From the NCBI RefSeq assembly GCF_002104515.1, contig NZ_NBOE01000003.1:62001-126000 (forward strand): a stretch of 64,000 nt of DNA, written 5' to 3'. Positions 29,160 through 40,390 of the stretch are shown in pieces (position 1 is the first letter of the stretch; every line of letters begins with the position of its first letter). The stretch comes from Colwellia polaris (GTDB lineage: Bacteria; Pseudomonadota; Gammaproteobacteria; Enterobacterales; Alteromonadaceae). A program made the translations under genes and the position numbers. A model generated the notes under the pieces. The model made no database searches. It was given only the letters and a program-made list of their open reading frames with translations, and was not told where the DNA came from.

Positions 29160-30362
29160 CTATTTATGCTCGGGTTCAGTTATTAATGATTGCGCAAATA
29201 CTCTGACACTTCTATCAAGAGCAACAACTTCTTCAATTGAAGTTACCTTTTCTGAGACAAATTTTTTCACAGAAGTTTCATTTATTTTTGCAATATCAGT
29301 GAATTTAATTTTTTCGTTTAAAAAAGCATCAACCGCAATTTCATTAGCAGCGTTAAGTGCAGTACATGCACCTTGACCACTTTTACATGCATCAATGGCT
29401 AATTTTAAATTTGGATATTTGATGAAGTCAACAGCTTCAAATTCGAAAGATTTAGCGTTAAAAAAGTCAAAGGGTTCAACACCAGATTCAATACGCTGTG
29501 GGAAACTTAACGCATGTGCAATGGGTGTTCGCATATCAGGGTTACCCATTTGCGCTAATACTGAACCATCTTTATATTGCACCATTGAATGAATGGTACT
29601 TTGCGGGTGCAGTACTACTTGAATATCTTCTGGCTCAAGATTGAACAGCCATTTTGCTTCAATAAACTCTAAACCTTTATTCATCATGGTTGCTGAATCA
29701 ACTGAAATTTTACGTCCCATATCCCAATTAGGATGTGCACAAGCTTGTGCTGGAGTTACCGTTTCAAGTTCATTAAGTGCCCATGTTCGAAAAGGCCCGC
29801 CAGAACCAGTGAGTAAGACTTTACTAACACCTTCATGCGATAAATCGCAATAACCTGGTTGTTGTTGGGCGTTTAGGGGTAAACATTGAAATATAGCATT
29901 GTGTTCGCTATCAATAGGTAAAAGCTGAGCGCCCGACTGTTTAACAGCTTCAATAAAAATTGCACCAGAAGTTACTAGCGCTTCTTTATTCGCTAATAAT
30001 ACCTTTTTGCCTGCTTTAACTGCTGCCAGTGTTGATAACAACCCAGAAGCACCTACTATAGCCGCCATGACAGTATCTGTAGCACTATCTTGAGCAATAA
30101 GTTCTAGCTCTAATATGCCTGAAGTTACTATAATTTCACTTAGATTTACGCGTTTAAGTTTATCAGCGAGTATCTCAGCATGTTGCTTAGAAACCATCAC
30201 CACTTTTTGTGGCTTAAACTCTATACACTGCTCAAACATAAGATCAACGCTAGAATGTGCCGATAAACTCACAACATTAAATTTTTCAGGATGTAGGCGC
30301 ACAACATCCAAAGTACTTCTACCGATTGAACCGGTAGAGCCTAAAATACAAAGTGTTTGCAT
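29160..30362 (-). CDS. dxr: 1-deoxy-D-xylulose 5-phosphate reductoisomerase
   Basis: Second step of the MEP isoprenoid pathway, producing 2-C-methyl-D-erythritol 4-phosphate with NADPH. The 400-residue protein starts with the nucleotide-binding motif [15 protein letters not shown]. The metal and substrate sites are in [12 protein letters not shown] and in TGSGGPFR with [17 protein letters not shown]. It lies 5 bases after cdsA. The order uppS-cdsA-dxr-rseP differs from E. coli, where dxr precedes uppS, but is common in other gammaproteobacteria. Its product feeds UppS, encoded two genes upstream. Confidence 0.98.
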   Translation of the reverse strand: MQTLCILGSTGSIGRSTLDVVRLHPEKFNVVSLSAHSSVDLMFEQCIEFKPQKVVMVSKQHAEILADKLKRVNLSEIIVTSGILELELIAQDSATDTVMAAIVGASGLLSTLAAVKAGKKVLLANKEALVTSGAIFIEAVKQSGAQLLPIDSEHNAIFQCLPLNAQQQPGYCDLSHEGVSKVLLTGSGGPFRTWALNELETVTPAQACAHPNWDMGRKISVDSATMMNKGLEFIEAKWLFNLEPEDIQVVLHPQSTIHSMVQYKDGSVLAQMGNPDMRTPIAHALSFPQRIESGVEPFDFFNAKSFEFEAVDFIKYPNLKLAIDACKSGQGACTALNAANEIAVDAFLNEKIKFTDIAKINETSVKKFVSEKVTSIEEVVALDRSVRVFAQSLITEPEHK

Positions 30363-30367
30363 TTACT

Positions 30368-31234
30368 CTACCAACCCAAATATGCGTAACATAAGGCATA
30401 TATTGGAGCAGTTGCCGTTAAACTATCTATTCTATCCAAAATACCGCCATGCCCAGGTAGTATTGTGCCGCTGTCTTTAACACCCGCTTGACGCTTAAAC
30501 ATGCTTTCGTTTAGATCACCAAGCACCGAAATAGTAGTAATTAGAATGGTTACTGGAATAACTATGCGATATTGTGCCATTGTCCAATCGATAAAATAAC
30601 CGGCAATTACCACCATAACACAAGCAAATATAACCCCACCTAAAAAGCCTTCTAGTGTTTTCCCAGGACTTACATTTGGCAATAATTTATGTTTACCAAT
30701 TGATTTACCGACAAAATATGCACCAACATCAGCGCTCCAAACCATTAAGAATAAGAACATTAATAATTGTGCACCGTGGTAGGGATCAACTTGATAGTCG
30801 CTGCTTCTTAGTGCCATAAAAGCAAGCCAAGTAGGTACTAAAGTTAACCAGCCAAATAGTCCTCGAACTGAACGATGACTTGACCAAAACTTGCTGAATC
30901 TTGGGTATAAAAACGTTAAGCCTGCTGAAAGTAACCACCAAGCAACCGCTAGCCACAGCACTATGTTAGCTTCGTCGACTAAATGTTTAGGTGCATCCCA
31001 TAATGTATCTAACGGTAAAAAATACCACAATGTGGCTATTAAAATGCTGGTAACACTAACGAATGCAATACGATAACGTTTATTAGCACAGCCCATTAAA
31101 GGCCCCCACTCCCAAGCTCCTATTGCCATAACAACCAACATTACTGCTGCGAAGTTAATGAGAGATAAGTAAAAAATAGCCGAAATCGCGGCTGGTGCGA
31201 GAATTAATGCAGTTATAATACGTTGTTTTAACAA
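30368..31234 (-). CDS. cdsA: Phosphatidate cytidylyltransferase
   Basis: Membrane enzyme making CDP-diacylglycerol, the precursor of all phospholipids. The 288-residue protein is strongly hydrophobic, with about eight membrane segments. It ends with the family signature SMFKRQAGVKDSGTILPGH continuing into GGILDRIDSL (about residues 240-270), which carries the conserved metal-binding and catalytic Lys-Asp pair. SADVGAYFVGKSIGKHKL and SPGKTLEGFLGG are further conserved parts. It lies 30 bases after uppS in the same direction. Confidence 0.97.
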   Translation of the reverse strand: MLKQRIITALILAPAAISAIFYLSLINFAAVMLVVMAIGAWEWGPLMGCANKRYRIAFVSVTSILIATLWYFLPLDTLWDAPKHLVDEANIVLWLAVAWWLLSAGLTFLYPRFSKFWSSHRSVRGLFGWLTLVPTWLAFMALRSSDYQVDPYHGAQLLMFLFLMVWSADVGAYFVGKSIGKHKLLPNVSPGKTLEGFLGGVIFACVMVVIAGYFIDWTMAQYRIVIPVTILITTISVLGDLNESMFKRQAGVKDSGTILPGHGGILDRIDSLTATAPIYALCYAYLGW

Positions 31235-31264
31235 ACGATATTCCTTAAATTGTGTTAAGTATTT

Positions 31265-32032
31265 TTAATTATTATTATTTACTTGTTCACCAGTTTTCCC
31301 AAATCGTCGTTCACGCTGGTCAAACACAGTTATTGCTTTGGTTAATTCTTCTTCATTAAAATCAGGCCAGAGAACATCGGTAAAATATAACTCGGCATAA
31401 GCGGCTTGCCAAAGTAAAAAGTTACTTATGCGATAATCGCCACCAGTTCTAATAAGTAAATCTAACGCGGGTAATTCAGACAAACTTGTATGAGAATTTA
31501 ATGATGCTTCAGTAATATCGTCAATCGATATTTCTTGGTTCGATACCTGCTCTGCCAACTTTTTAGCTGCGTGAGTTATATCCCAACGTCCACCATAGTT
31601 AGCTGCAACAGATAATACCATACCGGTATTATTTGCGGTTAATGCCTCTGATTGTTTAATCATTTTCTGCAATTTATTAGAAAACTTACTCAAGTCCCCA
31701 ATAACATTAAATCTAATGCCATTTTTATGTAAGCGTTTAACCTCACGTGTTAAGACAAACATAAACAAATCCATTAAAACGCTAACTTCACTAGCAGGAC
31801 GTTGCCAGTTTTCACTACTAAACGCGAACAAAGTTAATGCTTTTACACCATGCTTTGCTGCAGATGCAACGGTAGTCTTCACTGATTCAACACCAGCCTT
31901 ATGACCCGCAACGCGTTTTTTACCAATTAACTGAGCCCAACGACCATTACCATCCATAATAATTGCTATATGTTGTGGTATCTTCACTTCAGCTGCTAAC
32001 AGTTGATTAGTTTGATTTTCTGTTGTACTCAC
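31265..32032 (-). CDS. uppS: Undecaprenyl diphosphate synthase (UppS/IspU)
   Basis: Cis-prenyltransferase that makes the C55 lipid carrier for peptidoglycan and O-antigen. The motif [14 protein letters not shown] holds the catalytic aspartate. [23 protein letters not shown] and [18 protein letters not shown] are the other conserved blocks. I place the start at a GTG (32030-32032), five bases after a GGAG Shine-Dalgarno, giving 255 residues, close to E. coli (253). An ATG at 32101 would add 23 residues with no counterpart in the family. It is the first gene after the frr terminator, so a promoter for the uppS-cdsA-dxr-rseP-bamA run is expected upstream. Confidence 0.93.
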   Translation of the reverse strand: MSTTENQTNQLLAAEVKIPQHIAIIMDGNGRWAQLIGKKRVAGHKAGVESVKTTVASAAKHGVKALTLFAFSSENWQRPASEVSVLMDLFMFVLTREVKRLHKNGIRFNVIGDLSKFSNKLQKMIKQSEALTANNTGMVLSVAANYGGRWDITHAAKKLAEQVSNQEISIDDITEASLNSHTSLSELPALDLLIRTGGDYRISNFLLWQAAYAELYFTDVLWPDFNEEELTKAITVFDQRERRFGKTGEQVNNNN

Positions 32033-32159
32033 ATACTCTCCATTTGTAAGCTTAACGCTGAGTAATAAAATAGGTAAAGGTATATATTCGCATTTTAGCA
32101 TTAACGCTAGAAATCAAACTATGCCAGAACATGCCGATAATAGTTTGTCTTTTATATGC

Positions 32160-32187
32160 AAAAACGCCGTAGTCATTATCTACGGCG
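32160..32187 (-). terminator. Rho-independent terminator after frr
   Basis: CGCCGTAG (32165-32172) and CTACGGCG (32180-32187) form an eight-pair GC-rich stem with a 7-base loop. On the minus strand it is followed by TTTTTG. It separates pyrH-frr from uppS. Confidence 0.85.
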
Positions 32188-32210
32188 CTATAGATTAAGC
32201 AATGAAAACT

Positions 32211-32768
32211 TTAGATTTCCATCAATTCTGTTTCTTTTGCGGATAAAACTTCATCTACTTGCTTAATAAATGTATCAGTAATTTTTTGCACTTCGTCTTC
32301 TGCTTGGTGCATTTCATCATCACTGATCTCTTTCTCTTTGTTTAATGATTTAATATCGGTATTAGCATCGCGACGTATATTGCGAATAGCAACTTTACCG
32401 CCTTCGGCTTCACCACGCACAACTTTAACTAAATCTTTACGACGTTCTTCTGTTAACGGAGGTAAAGGAATACGAATTAACGTACCTTGTGATGAAGGAT
32501 TAAGACCTAAATCTGATTTTAAAATTGCTTTTTCAACGGCACCAATCATGCCCTTGTCAAATACAGTAATGGCTAAAGTACGCGCGTCAGGCACTGAAAT
32601 ATTACCTACTTGGTTTAATGGAGTATCCATGCCGTAATATTCAACAACAATGTTATCCAATAATGAACGATGTGCTCGTCCGGTACGCACTTTGTTCAAA
32701 CTAATTTTTAATGACTCGATACTTTTCGCCATTCTTTCTTGAGCGTCTTGTTTTATTTCGTTTATCAC
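32211..32768 (-). CDS. frr: Ribosome recycling factor
   Basis: Works with EF-G to split post-termination ribosomes. The 185-residue protein matches the family length exactly. Diagnostic parts are [57 protein letters not shown] and VRNIRRD-type residues ([16 protein letters not shown]) in the long three-helix bundle. It follows pyrH with a 19-base gap, and a terminator lies just downstream. Confidence 0.98.
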   Translation of the reverse strand: MINEIKQDAQERMAKSIESLKISLNKVRTGRAHRSLLDNIVVEYYGMDTPLNQVGNISVPDARTLAITVFDKGMIGAVEKAILKSDLGLNPSSQGTLIRIPLPPLTEERRKDLVKVVRGEAEGGKVAIRNIRRDANTDIKSLNKEKEISDDEMHQAEDEVQKITDTFIKQVDEVLSAKETELMEI

Positions 32769-32787
32769 TATGTTATTCCTGCACTAA

Positions 32788-33528
32788 TTAATTTAAATTT
32801 TCAGCGTGATCAATTGTTGTACCTTCTTGTCCACCCATAATGACAGATTTTAACGCGCCGGGCTTATTCATATTAAAAACACGAAGCGTCATGCTGTGAT
32901 CACGAGCAAGTGTGAAGGCAGCTAAATCCATCACTTGTAATTCTTTTTCTAAAACTTCTTGATAGCTTAAATGGCTATATAAGGTTGCATCTGGATTAGC
33001 TACTGGGTCTTCTGAGTAAATACCATCAACTTTAGTTGCCTTAAGAACTACATCAGCTTCTATCTCAATACCGCGTAAACATGCAGCAGAGTCAGTGGTA
33101 AAAAATGGGTTGCCTGTACCAGCACTAAAGATAACTACACGGCCAGATTTTAATAAGCTAATAGCGTCAGCCCAATTATAACGGTCACAAACACCGGCTA
33201 GATCAATTGCTGACATTAAGCGAGTATTAACAAATGCACGATGTAAAGCATCACGCATAGCCAAACCATTCATTACGGTAGCTAACATACCCATTTGGTC
33301 GCCAACAACACGATTCATACCTGCTTCAGCTAAGCCTTTACCTCGAAACAGATTGCCGCCGCCAATAACTAAGCCGACCTGAATGCCCATTTCGATTAAT
33401 TCTTTGATTTCTTGCGCCATACGATCCAGTACTTTTGGATCGATGCCAAAACCTTCTTCGCCCATTAAGGCTTCACCACTAAGTTTTAAAAGGATTCGAC
33501 GATACATTGGTTTGGGATTGATGCTCAT
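32788..33528 (-). CDS. pyrH: Uridylate kinase (UMP kinase)
   Basis: Hexameric bacterial UMP kinase of the amino acid kinase fold, making UDP for nucleotide and envelope precursors. The 246-residue protein shows [13 protein letters not shown] (ATP-phosphate loop), [32 protein letters not shown] and [12 protein letters not shown]. It lies between the tsf terminator and frr. In this family UTP inhibits and GTP activates the enzyme. Confidence 0.98.
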   Translation of the reverse strand: MSINPKPMYRRILLKLSGEALMGEEGFGIDPKVLDRMAQEIKELIEMGIQVGLVIGGGNLFRGKGLAEAGMNRVVGDQMGMLATVMNGLAMRDALHRAFVNTRLMSAIDLAGVCDRYNWADAISLLKSGRVVIFSAGTGNPFFTTDSAACLRGIEIEADVVLKATKVDGIYSEDPVANPDATLYSHLSYQEVLEKELQVMDLAAFTLARDHSMTLRVFNMNKPGALKSVIMGGQEGTTIDHAENLN

Positions 33529-33753
33529 GTAATAAACATTCCTTAAGAATTATAAATTAAAATAGTCTAGGCCGGATCGACCGCGGCTATTTTAATACGT
33601 TTAGCCACGGTTCGAAAGTCAAATATGAAAAAAGTCTAAAGTGGAAGCTATTTATCGTTTTTTATTAACAAATGTGTTTGATTTTTAATCACAAATAATA
33701 TTGAGTCGATATTTTTATCAGTCAGAAATAAAGTTAGCTGTTAGATTTTAGTC

Positions 33754-33778
33754 ATAAAAAAAGCGCCAATCGGCGCTT
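33754..33778 (-). terminator. Rho-independent terminator after tsf
   Basis: AAGCGCC (33761-33767) and GGCGCTT (33772-33778) form a perfect stem with loop AATC. The minus strand continues into a run of seven T. It ends the rpsB-tsf unit. Confidence 0.88.
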
Positions 33779-33812
33779 TTCTATTTGAGCTAACAATTAA
33801 TTCAGTGTTGAA

Positions 33813-34673
33813 TTAACCTTTAGCTGCTGCGATTTGTGCTTCAACTTCAGCAGCAAAATCTTCTTCTTTTTTCTCAATACCTTCGCCAACTTCTAAACGA
33901 ACGAATGAAGAAATTGTTAAACCTTTTTCTTTTAAAACAGCGCCAACAGTTTTCTTAGGCTCCATGATAAAAGCTTGACCTGTTAAAGAAATTTCACCCG
34001 TAAATTTCTTCATGCGACCAATGATGATTTTTTCAAGTAAATCAACTGGCTTTTTCTTGTTTTCTTCAAGCGCATCGTTTTCAGCTTTTAAGATATCTAA
34101 CTGAATACGTTGTTCATTTTCAACTACGCTAGCAGGAACATCTTCAGGGTTGATGAACTCTGGCTTGCTTGCAGCAACGTGCATAGCAATGTGCTTAAGT
34201 GCTTCTGCATCGCCTTCACCAGCAACAACAACACCAATAGTAGCACCGTGCTTGTAAGAAGCTAGTGCAGAACCTTCAACATAAGCTACACGACGAACAT
34301 TGATGTTTTCACCAATTTTAGTCACTAAAGCAACACGCTCTTCTTCAAATTTTGCTTGTAACTCTTCAATAGAAAGTTTTTCAGCAGCAGCAACTTCAGC
34401 AACTTTGTTAGCAAATGCTAAGAAGTTGTCATCTTTTGCTACGAAATCAGTTTGACAGTTAACTTCAACTAATGTGCCATCTTTAATGATGATTTGACCT
34501 TCAGCAGCAATGTTACCTGCTTTTTTAGCCGCTTTCGCTTGGCCAGACTTACGCATGTTCTCAATTGCAAGTTCCATATCACCATCAGCTTCTTGTAAAG
34601 CTTTTTTACAATCCATCATGCCCGCAGCTGTGCGTTCACGTAATTCTTTTACTTGTGCAGCAGTAATTGCCAT
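33813..34673 (-). CDS. tsf: Elongation factor Ts
   Basis: Guanine-nucleotide exchange factor for EF-Tu. The 286-residue protein has the N-terminal UBA-like domain ([20 protein letters not shown]), the EF-Tu-contacting [16 protein letters not shown] motif at about residue 80, the coiled-coil region and the C-terminal [12 protein letters not shown]-like segment ([20 protein letters not shown]). It follows rpsB with a 95-base gap and ends at a strong terminator. Confidence 0.98.
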   Translation of the reverse strand: MAITAAQVKELRERTAAGMMDCKKALQEADGDMELAIENMRKSGQAKAAKKAGNIAAEGQIIIKDGTLVEVNCQTDFVAKDDNFLAFANKVAEVAAAEKLSIEELQAKFEEERVALVTKIGENINVRRVAYVEGSALASYKHGATIGVVVAGEGDAEALKHIAMHVAASKPEFINPEDVPASVVENEQRIQLDILKAENDALEENKKKPVDLLEKIIIGRMKKFTGEISLTGQAFIMEPKKTVGAVLKEKGLTISSFVRLEVGEGIEKKEEDFAAEVEAQIAAAKG

Positions 34674-34768
34674 CGATTTTTCCTCAATATAAATAGTAGT
34701 AATTAATTACCACAACAACCTTAGTTGCTGTGGTAACTATAAGCATAAAACGTTAGGTAAAACTGAAA

Positions 34769-35497
34769 TTATTCAGTTTCAACAAAACCGTCTTTTTCTG
34801 CTTGTACTGCGATGTTTTGCTCACGACCAGAAAGAACAGCGTTAGCAGCTGAATCTAAGTATAAGGTCACAGCGCGAATCGCATCATCGTTACCTGGAAC
34901 GATGTAGTCAACGCCATCTGGGTTTGAGTTAGTATCAACAACAGAAATTACTGGAATACCTAAGTTGTTAGCTTCTTTAATAGAGATGTGCTCGTGATCA
35001 GCATCGATGATGAATAAAACATCAGGTAAACCACCCATGTTTTTGATACCACCAAGGCTTTTCTCAAGTTTTTCCATTTCACGTGTACGCATTAAAGCTT
35101 CTTTCTTAGTAAGCGCTTCAAAAGTACCGTCTGAAGATTGAGCTTCAAGATCTTTTAAACGTTTGATTGATTGACGAACTGTTTTCCAGTTAGTCAACAT
35201 ACCACCTAACCAACGGTGATTTACGTAGAATTGATCACATTTAATCGCTGCATCTTTTATAGCATCGCTTGCTGCGCGTTTAGTACCAACAAATAAAACT
35301 TTACCTTTCTTTGAAGAAACGTTGCTTAATACAGCAAGTGCTTCGTTAAACATAGGTACAGTTTGTTCAAGGTTGATGATATGAACTTTATCGCGAGCAC
35401 CAAAAATGTAAGTTTTCATTTTTGGGTTCCAGTAACGGGTTTTGTGACCGAAGTGAACACCGGCTTTAAGCATATCGCGCATAGAAACGTTTGGCAT
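34769..35497 (-). CDS. rpsB: 30S ribosomal protein S2
   Basis: Ribosomal protein of the small subunit back, bound through S1 contacts. The 242-residue protein has [24 protein letters not shown] at its start, then [20 protein letters not shown], and [27 protein letters not shown]. Length matches E. coli S2 (241). Its 5' leader contains a conserved-looking structure (35498-35605), consistent with S2-mediated translational feedback known in enterobacteria. Confidence 0.98.
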   Translation of the reverse strand: MPNVSMRDMLKAGVHFGHKTRYWNPKMKTYIFGARDKVHIINLEQTVPMFNEALAVLSNVSSKKGKVLFVGTKRAASDAIKDAAIKCDQFYVNHRWLGGMLTNWKTVRQSIKRLKDLEAQSSDGTFEALTKKEALMRTREMEKLEKSLGGIKNMGGLPDVLFIIDADHEHISIKEANNLGIPVISVVDTNSNPDGVDYIVPGNDDAIRAVTLYLDSAANAVLSGREQNIAVQAEKDGFVETE

Positions 35498-35605
35498 GTT
35501 TTTTCCTTTGTGGGGTTAAGCGTTCATACATCCAATATACACGACCCTTATTGCGTTTTACTTAATGTAAATTCGCTGAGCACCCCGGTATATCTTCGTT
35601 AGATG
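35498..35605 (-). promoter_or_regulatory. rpsB 5' leader, probable S2 autoregulatory RNA element (t44-like)
   Basis: On the minus strand the leader contains GGGGTGCTCAGCG (35574-35586), which can pair with CGCTTAACCCC (35512-35522) immediately before the Shine-Dalgarno AAAGGA. This long-range GGGGT/ACCCC plus AGCG/CGCT helix would place the ribosome-binding site at the base of a structure. In E. coli the rpsB leader represses translation when bound by S2, and part of it is catalogued as t44 RNA. Assignment here rests on position and the visible pairing. Confidence 0.55.
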
Positions 35606-35611
35606 TATGTG

Positions 35612-35641
35612 AGTTTAGTTTTAATGTATTGAATTTTTCAA
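35612..35641 (-). promoter_or_regulatory. Candidate rpsB promoter
   Basis: On the minus strand TTGAAA (35636-35641) and TAAACT (35612-35617) are separated by 18 bases and would start transcription near 35605. The -35 box lies inside the dyad GTATTGAA-TTT-TTCAATAC (35626-35644). Confidence 0.45.
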
Positions 35642-35881
35642 TACCGTTTAAAGTTAAAAAGGCTTGGTAAATCTTATTGTGGGCCATAGTGTAAACACTA
35701 ATGACAACCTCGCTGATTTAGACAAACAATTTAACGGCGCACTTTATACCATAATCACATACATTTAACTAGTATTTTGCGCTAAAAACCTGCTTAAAAT
35801 ATTTTATTTTGTTAAGGACTAGGATCTTTAATAGTGGCGAGTTAAAATTGCCGCACTTTTTTATACCAAGTTAGTTAAATC

Positions 35882-36508
35882 ATGTCATTGAAAACACCAA
35901 ACGCAGATCTTTTTTATATTTACGATAGTCATTGCCCTTGGAGCTATGCCTCAGCTGTTTTAGTAGAAAAAGTACTAAGTGCTTTTCCAAAAATTACCCT
36001 TAGAGCAATGCACGTAGGATATTACGATGGTGACAATAAAGTGTCTCCTCTTACATTAACTGCTGTTGGCGAATTCAGTAAGGTCAAGTTTGGCGCTAAC
36101 TATGTTGATACACTTAACTACCCAAAAGACTCTACATTAGTCGCTAATTTAATGGCTTGGGTGCAAAATAAGTCAGCAAAGTCTGCCTTTGAGTTACTCA
36201 CAAAACTTCAGCATGCGCATTTTGTTTTAGGTAACGAATTAACAGACAAAGAAAGTGTTATTGATATAATTGACGAACTTAAACTTTCACCACCTGCTAA
36301 ATGTCTGCAGTCAAATAAACTTACCAAAGATGCTGAGTTTGCAATCCACGATATCATCGAAATTCAAGAAATTATTGGCACGCAAGCCATTCCGGCTCTT
36401 TTATTAGCCTGTAATGAAAGCTTAGTGTTACTTAACCATAATCTGTATTTAGAAAATCCTGATGCAATTGTTGATGCAGTTAAACTTGAATTAGAAAATT
36501 TATCCTAA
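35882..36508 (+). CDS. DsbA-family thioredoxin-fold protein with a monothiol CPWS site
   Basis: A 208-residue protein without a signal peptide, so probably cytoplasmic. It resembles DsbA/FrnE-type proteins: a beta strand LFYIYDSHCPWSYASAVLVE, an inserted helical domain (residues about 60-155), and a cis-proline-like GTQAIPALLLA near residue 180. The active-site motif is C-P-W-S, with the second cysteine replaced by serine. It cannot form the usual dithiol disulfide there and may work as a monothiol or glutathione-linked enzyme. The gene is inserted between rpsB and map, which are direct divergent neighbours in E. coli. Confidence 0.78.
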   Translation: MSLKTPNADLFYIYDSHCPWSYASAVLVEKVLSAFPKITLRAMHVGYYDGDNKVSPLTLTAVGEFSKVKFGANYVDTLNYPKDSTLVANLMAWVQNKSAKSAFELLTKLQHAHFVLGNELTDKESVIDIIDELKLSPPAKCLQSNKLTKDAEFAIHDIIEIQEIIGTQAIPALLLACNESLVLLNHNLYLENPDAIVDAVKLELENLS

Positions 36509-36868
36509 ATATTTACCTTCGATGCTTTGATTTAGCGATTAATAAATTTTACTGAGCACCATTTTTTGCTGCTGACAATTAAAGCGATTGATAGACCGAA
36601 CTTTACTTTTACAACTGTTCAGTCAACAACAAGTTATAACCACTATTTTATGCCGAAATACGCACGATATATTTTTCGGTTGGGCAAAGGTTAAAAAACA
36701 GGTAAAATCGTTAGCAATTATGATGTATCTTTGCCTGAAATATTTGTTTTCAATCAAAGGCATTTTAACAAGATAGCTCATGCATACCCTGTATACAGCT
36801 TATTAAAAACAATTACGCTACTGGGTATTACACCATTTAATTATTTACAGCGTTACATTTGAGGTTTT
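36509..36868. other. Gene-free stretch between the DsbA-like gene and map
   Basis: 360 bases. I see no convincing gene: a 62-codon open frame at 36588-36776 has no Shine-Dalgarno and an atypical composition. The map promoter should be here, but I cannot pin it down. The GAGG Shine-Dalgarno of map is at about 36860. Confidence 0.5.
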
Positions 36869-37657
36869 ATGACAATTACGATTAAAGATCAGCAAGAAAT
36901 AGAGAAAATGAGAATTGCGGGAAAACTTGCTGCAGATGTATTGGAAATGATCGAGCCTCATGTAAAGGCTGGCGTAACAACAGATGAATTAAACACTATC
37001 TGTGCAGAATATACCGATAAAGTGCAAGGTGCTATCTCTGCACCATTAAATTATCACGGTTTTCCAAAGTCAATTTGTACTTCAGTTAATCATGTTGTTT
37101 GTCATGGTATTCCAAACGACACACCATTAGTTGATGGGGACATTATCAATATCGATATTACTGTTATAAAAGACGGTTATCACGGAGATACAAGTAAAAT
37201 GTTTTTCATTGGTGAAACATCTGCAGAAGATAATCGCCTTTGTCGCATTACCCAAGAAGCACTTTATATTGGTCTTAAAAAAGTAAAACCCGGCAATACT
37301 TTTGGAGAAATTGGTACTGCAATTCAAAAGTTCATTAAAAAATCAGGTCGTTACTCAATAGTAAAAGAATACTGTGGACATGGTATTGGTCAAGTATTTC
37401 ATGAAGAACCTCAAATTGTGCATTATAAAAATAATGACAGTGAAAAAATGCTGGAAGGTATGTGTTTTACGGTAGAACCTATGATTAACTTAGGCCGAGC
37501 AAACACGCTACTTGATAAAGAAGATAATTGGACAGTATATACCTTAGATGGTAAAAAATCGGCGCAATGGGAACATACCGTTGTCGTAACTAAAACAGGT
37601 TGCGAGGTATTAACTCTGCGTAAAGACGATACCATTCCAAGAATTTTACATAATTAA
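36869..37657 (+). CDS. map: Methionine aminopeptidase, type I
   Basis: Removes the N-terminal methionine from nascent proteins. The 262-residue protein carries the five pita-bread metal ligands: two Asp in NIDITVIKDGYHGDTSKMF, His in CGHGIGQVFHEEP, Glu in FTVEPMINLG and Glu in WEHTVVVT. Length is close to E. coli Map (264). It heads a plus-strand group with glnD and dapD, the mirror of the E. coli arrangement opposite rpsB. Confidence 0.98.
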   Translation: MTITIKDQQEIEKMRIAGKLAADVLEMIEPHVKAGVTTDELNTICAEYTDKVQGAISAPLNYHGFPKSICTSVNHVVCHGIPNDTPLVDGDIINIDITVIKDGYHGDTSKMFFIGETSAEDNRLCRITQEALYIGLKKVKPGNTFGEIGTAIQKFIKKSGRYSIVKEYCGHGIGQVFHEEPQIVHYKNNDSEKMLEGMCFTVEPMINLGRANTLLDKEDNWTVYTLDGKKSAQWEHTVVVTKTGCEVLTLRKDDTIPRILHN

Positions 37658-37735
37658 ATTTGCTAATACTCGGAAAATCATTAGGGTTGTACATTACTGA
37701 CTAACTGCAAACTGATCTAACATGAGAGCTTATTG

Positions 37736-40375
37736 TTGAACACTTCATCATTAATACCGGAAAAATATACCGAAGCATTAGCTATTAGTGCGCCTTCACT
37801 TAGTAGCGCAGAAATATGCGCACTTGGGACTGAATTTTTTCAGTGGCAAAAAGAGCAGTTTCCAATAAGCGAAGTAACCTCACTTGTTGCAGCACGAGCC
37901 TTTTATGTTGACCTAATTTTAACCAAACTATGGTGTCAGCATCATTTAGATGAATTTCAAATCAGCCTAGCAGCTGTTGGTGGTTATGGCCGTAAAGAAC
38001 TTCACCCTTATTCTGATGTTGACATCTTATTAATTACCCAAGAAGTTATTGATGATGATTTAGCCGAGAAAATATCGGCATTTATTACACAGCTCTGGGA
38101 TGTAAAACTCGATATTGGACACAGCGTTCGTAGTATTAAAGAGTGTTTAAATCAAGCAATTGACGACGTAACCATTGCAACAAACCTAATGGAAATGCGA
38201 AAAATTTGCGGCAATGACGCACTCATTTCACAACTTGAACCACTTTTAGTAGAAGATATATTCTGGACTTCTGAAAAGTTTTTTATCGCTAAGCGTGATG
38301 AGCAATTTAATCGCCACCAACAATTTCACGGTGCATCTTATACGCTCGAACCCAACTTAAAAGCGAACCCTGGTGGCTTGCGAGATATACAAACTATTGG
38401 TTGGGTTGCCAAGCGCCATTTTATGGCTGACACCCTCGAGCAATTAATTGATCATAATTATTTAACCACCAATGAATTTTTCGAACTAATCGAGTGTCAA
38501 GACTATCTCTGGCGTATGCGTTGTGCATTGCACTTTATTGCGGGACGAAACGAGAATCGACTATTATTCGACTATCAAGCCGATGTAGCTGAACTAATGG
38601 GCTTCGGTGATGGCGGTAAGCTTGCCATTGAACGCATGATGAAACGCTTTTTCCGCATTATTTCGCGCGTTTCAGAACTAAATGGCATGTTATTACACCA
38701 TTTCGAATATGCTATTTTAAACGACAAAAAGCACAGTAAAGAAATTGTCCTTAACGACGACTTTGTTATTATCGACGGACAAATCAAGGTTTGTAATAAG
38801 CGCGTATTTACTCGCTCGACCATGATTATGGAAATGTTTTTACTGATCGCACAACACGAAGAAATAACCGAATTACACCCTGAAACCCTGCGCTTAATGC
38901 GTAATGCCAGACGCCGTTTAGTTTCAGGCATGATTGATTACGAACGTTGTCGCCAAATTTTTGTTGCTCTTATTAGGCACCCACGTGGGTTAGGTCTAGC
39001 ATTTACATTAATGCATCGCCATTCGATTATTGGCGCTTATTTACCCTTATGGCGTAATATTGTTGGTCAAATGCAATTTGATTTATTCCATGCCTATTCA
39101 GTTGATGAACACAGCTACCGCTTAATAAAGAATTTATACCGCTTTAGTCAACCTGAACATACAGCCGAATACCCGTTGTGCAGTAAAATAGTGCAGCGTG
39201 TACGTAAGCCAGAATTATTATACTTTGCTGGTATATTCCACGACATTGCTAAGGGTCGTGGTGGTGATCATGCAAAACTTGGCGCAGTTGACGCATTAGA
39301 ATTTGCTAAAATTCATAAACTTGGCGATCACGATGGACGCTTAATCGCATGGCTGGTAGAAAAACACTTATTAATGTCGGTTACCGCTCAGCGCAGAGAT
39401 ATATCGGATCCTGAAGTCATAAAAACTTTCGCTGAAATTGTTCGCGATGAAGTACATCTTGATTATTTATATTGTTTAACCGTAGCCGATATGCGTGCTA
39501 CCAACGAAAGTTTATGGAATAGTTGGAAAGCTAATTTACTTGAAGATTTATATAACAGTACTAAGCGCGCCTTCAGACGCGGACTAGAAAAGCCAGTAGA
39601 CTTAAGAGCTAAAATTAGAGAAAACCAACAACAAGCTATTGAAATACTTCAAGCTGAAACTATAGATCAAGACCGATTAAAGCAGTTATGGAAAGAGTTT
39701 AAAGCGGATTACTTTCTGCGTTACACACCAGAGCAAATTGCTTGGCATTTTAAGCATATATTAGAACATAATAAAGAAAAACCCATGGTTATTATCAGCC
39801 CGAAACCTTATCGCGGCGGTACAGAGGTTTTTGTTTACACGAAAGATAAACCGAATATATTTTATAATATTGTCTCACTACTTGGTGCTAAAAAATTATC
39901 GATTCTTGATGCAAAAATCACCACCAATAAATCAGGTTATACAGCTAATACATTTGTGGTATTAGATAATCGTAATAAGGCAATTAACGACAGTGCTAGA
40001 GCGTTGACTATCGCACGCTCTTTAAGTGGTAAACTCGCTTCAAAACAAATTAAAATCAAACCGAAACCTCTCGCAAAAAGATTTCGACAGTTTAAGGTAC
40101 CAACACATGTAAGTTACCTTAAAGGTGCAGCTAAAAATCGGACTATGATTGAAATTGTAGCACTAGACCACCCAGGTCTATTAGCCAATATAGCGGCAAT
40201 TTTTCAACGCTGTAAAGTACAGATTCATTCAGCCAAAATCACCACTTTCGGTGAAAAAGCTGAAGATGTATTTACCGTTTCAAATATTGATAATCAGCCG
40301 TTAACTGATGCACAAAAAGCCACTTTAAAAGCTATGCTTAGCAATGAAAGCCAAAAACAAATTTTACCAAATTAA
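37736..40375 (+). CDS. glnD: Bifunctional uridylyltransferase/uridylyl-removing enzyme GlnD
   Basis: Nitrogen sensor that uridylylates PII proteins when glutamine is low and removes UMP when it is high. In order it has a nucleotidyltransferase domain with [18 protein letters not shown] (about residue 82), a linker, an HD hydrolase domain with [16 protein letters not shown] (about residue 500), and two C-terminal ACT domains (about 700-870; [19 protein letters not shown] and [19 protein letters not shown]). At about 880 residues it is normal (E. coli 890). The start is TTG, either 37733 or 37736; an ATG at 37722 is out of frame and closes at once. Confidence 0.96.
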   Translation: MNTSSLIPEKYTEALAISAPSLSSAEICALGTEFFQWQKEQFPISEVTSLVAARAFYVDLILTKLWCQHHLDEFQISLAAVGGYGRKELHPYSDVDILLITQEVIDDDLAEKISAFITQLWDVKLDIGHSVRSIKECLNQAIDDVTIATNLMEMRKICGNDALISQLEPLLVEDIFWTSEKFFIAKRDEQFNRHQQFHGASYTLEPNLKANPGGLRDIQTIGWVAKRHFMADTLEQLIDHNYLTTNEFFELIECQDYLWRMRCALHFIAGRNENRLLFDYQADVAELMGFGDGGKLAIERMMKRFFRIISRVSELNGMLLHHFEYAILNDKKHSKEIVLNDDFVIIDGQIKVCNKRVFTRSTMIMEMFLLIAQHEEITELHPETLRLMRNARRRLVSGMIDYERCRQIFVALIRHPRGLGLAFTLMHRHSIIGAYLPLWRNIVGQMQFDLFHAYSVDEHSYRLIKNLYRFSQPEHTAEYPLCSKIVQRVRKPELLYFAGIFHDIAKGRGGDHAKLGAVDALEFAKIHKLGDHDGRLIAWLVEKHLLMSVTAQRRDISDPEVIKTFAEIVRDEVHLDYLYCLTVADMRATNESLWNSWKANLLEDLYNSTKRAFRRGLEKPVDLRAKIRENQQQAIEILQAETIDQDRLKQLWKEFKADYFLRYTPEQIAWHFKHILEHNKEKPMVIISPKPYRGGTEVFVYTKDKPNIFYNIVSLLGAKKLSILDAKITTNKSGYTANTFVVLDNRNKAINDSARALTIARSLSGKLASKQIKIKPKPLAKRFRQFKVPTHVSYLKGAAKNRTMIEIVALDHPGLLANIAAIFQRCKVQIHSAKITTFGEKAEDVFTVSNIDNQPLTDAQKATLKAMLSNESQKQILPN

Positions 40376-40390
40376 TACTAGGAATTTCCG

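Noticed and set aside
36588-36776. 62-codon open frame upstream of map
   Set aside because: No Shine-Dalgarno, odd amino acid composition and position in the map leader make it most likely a chance frame.
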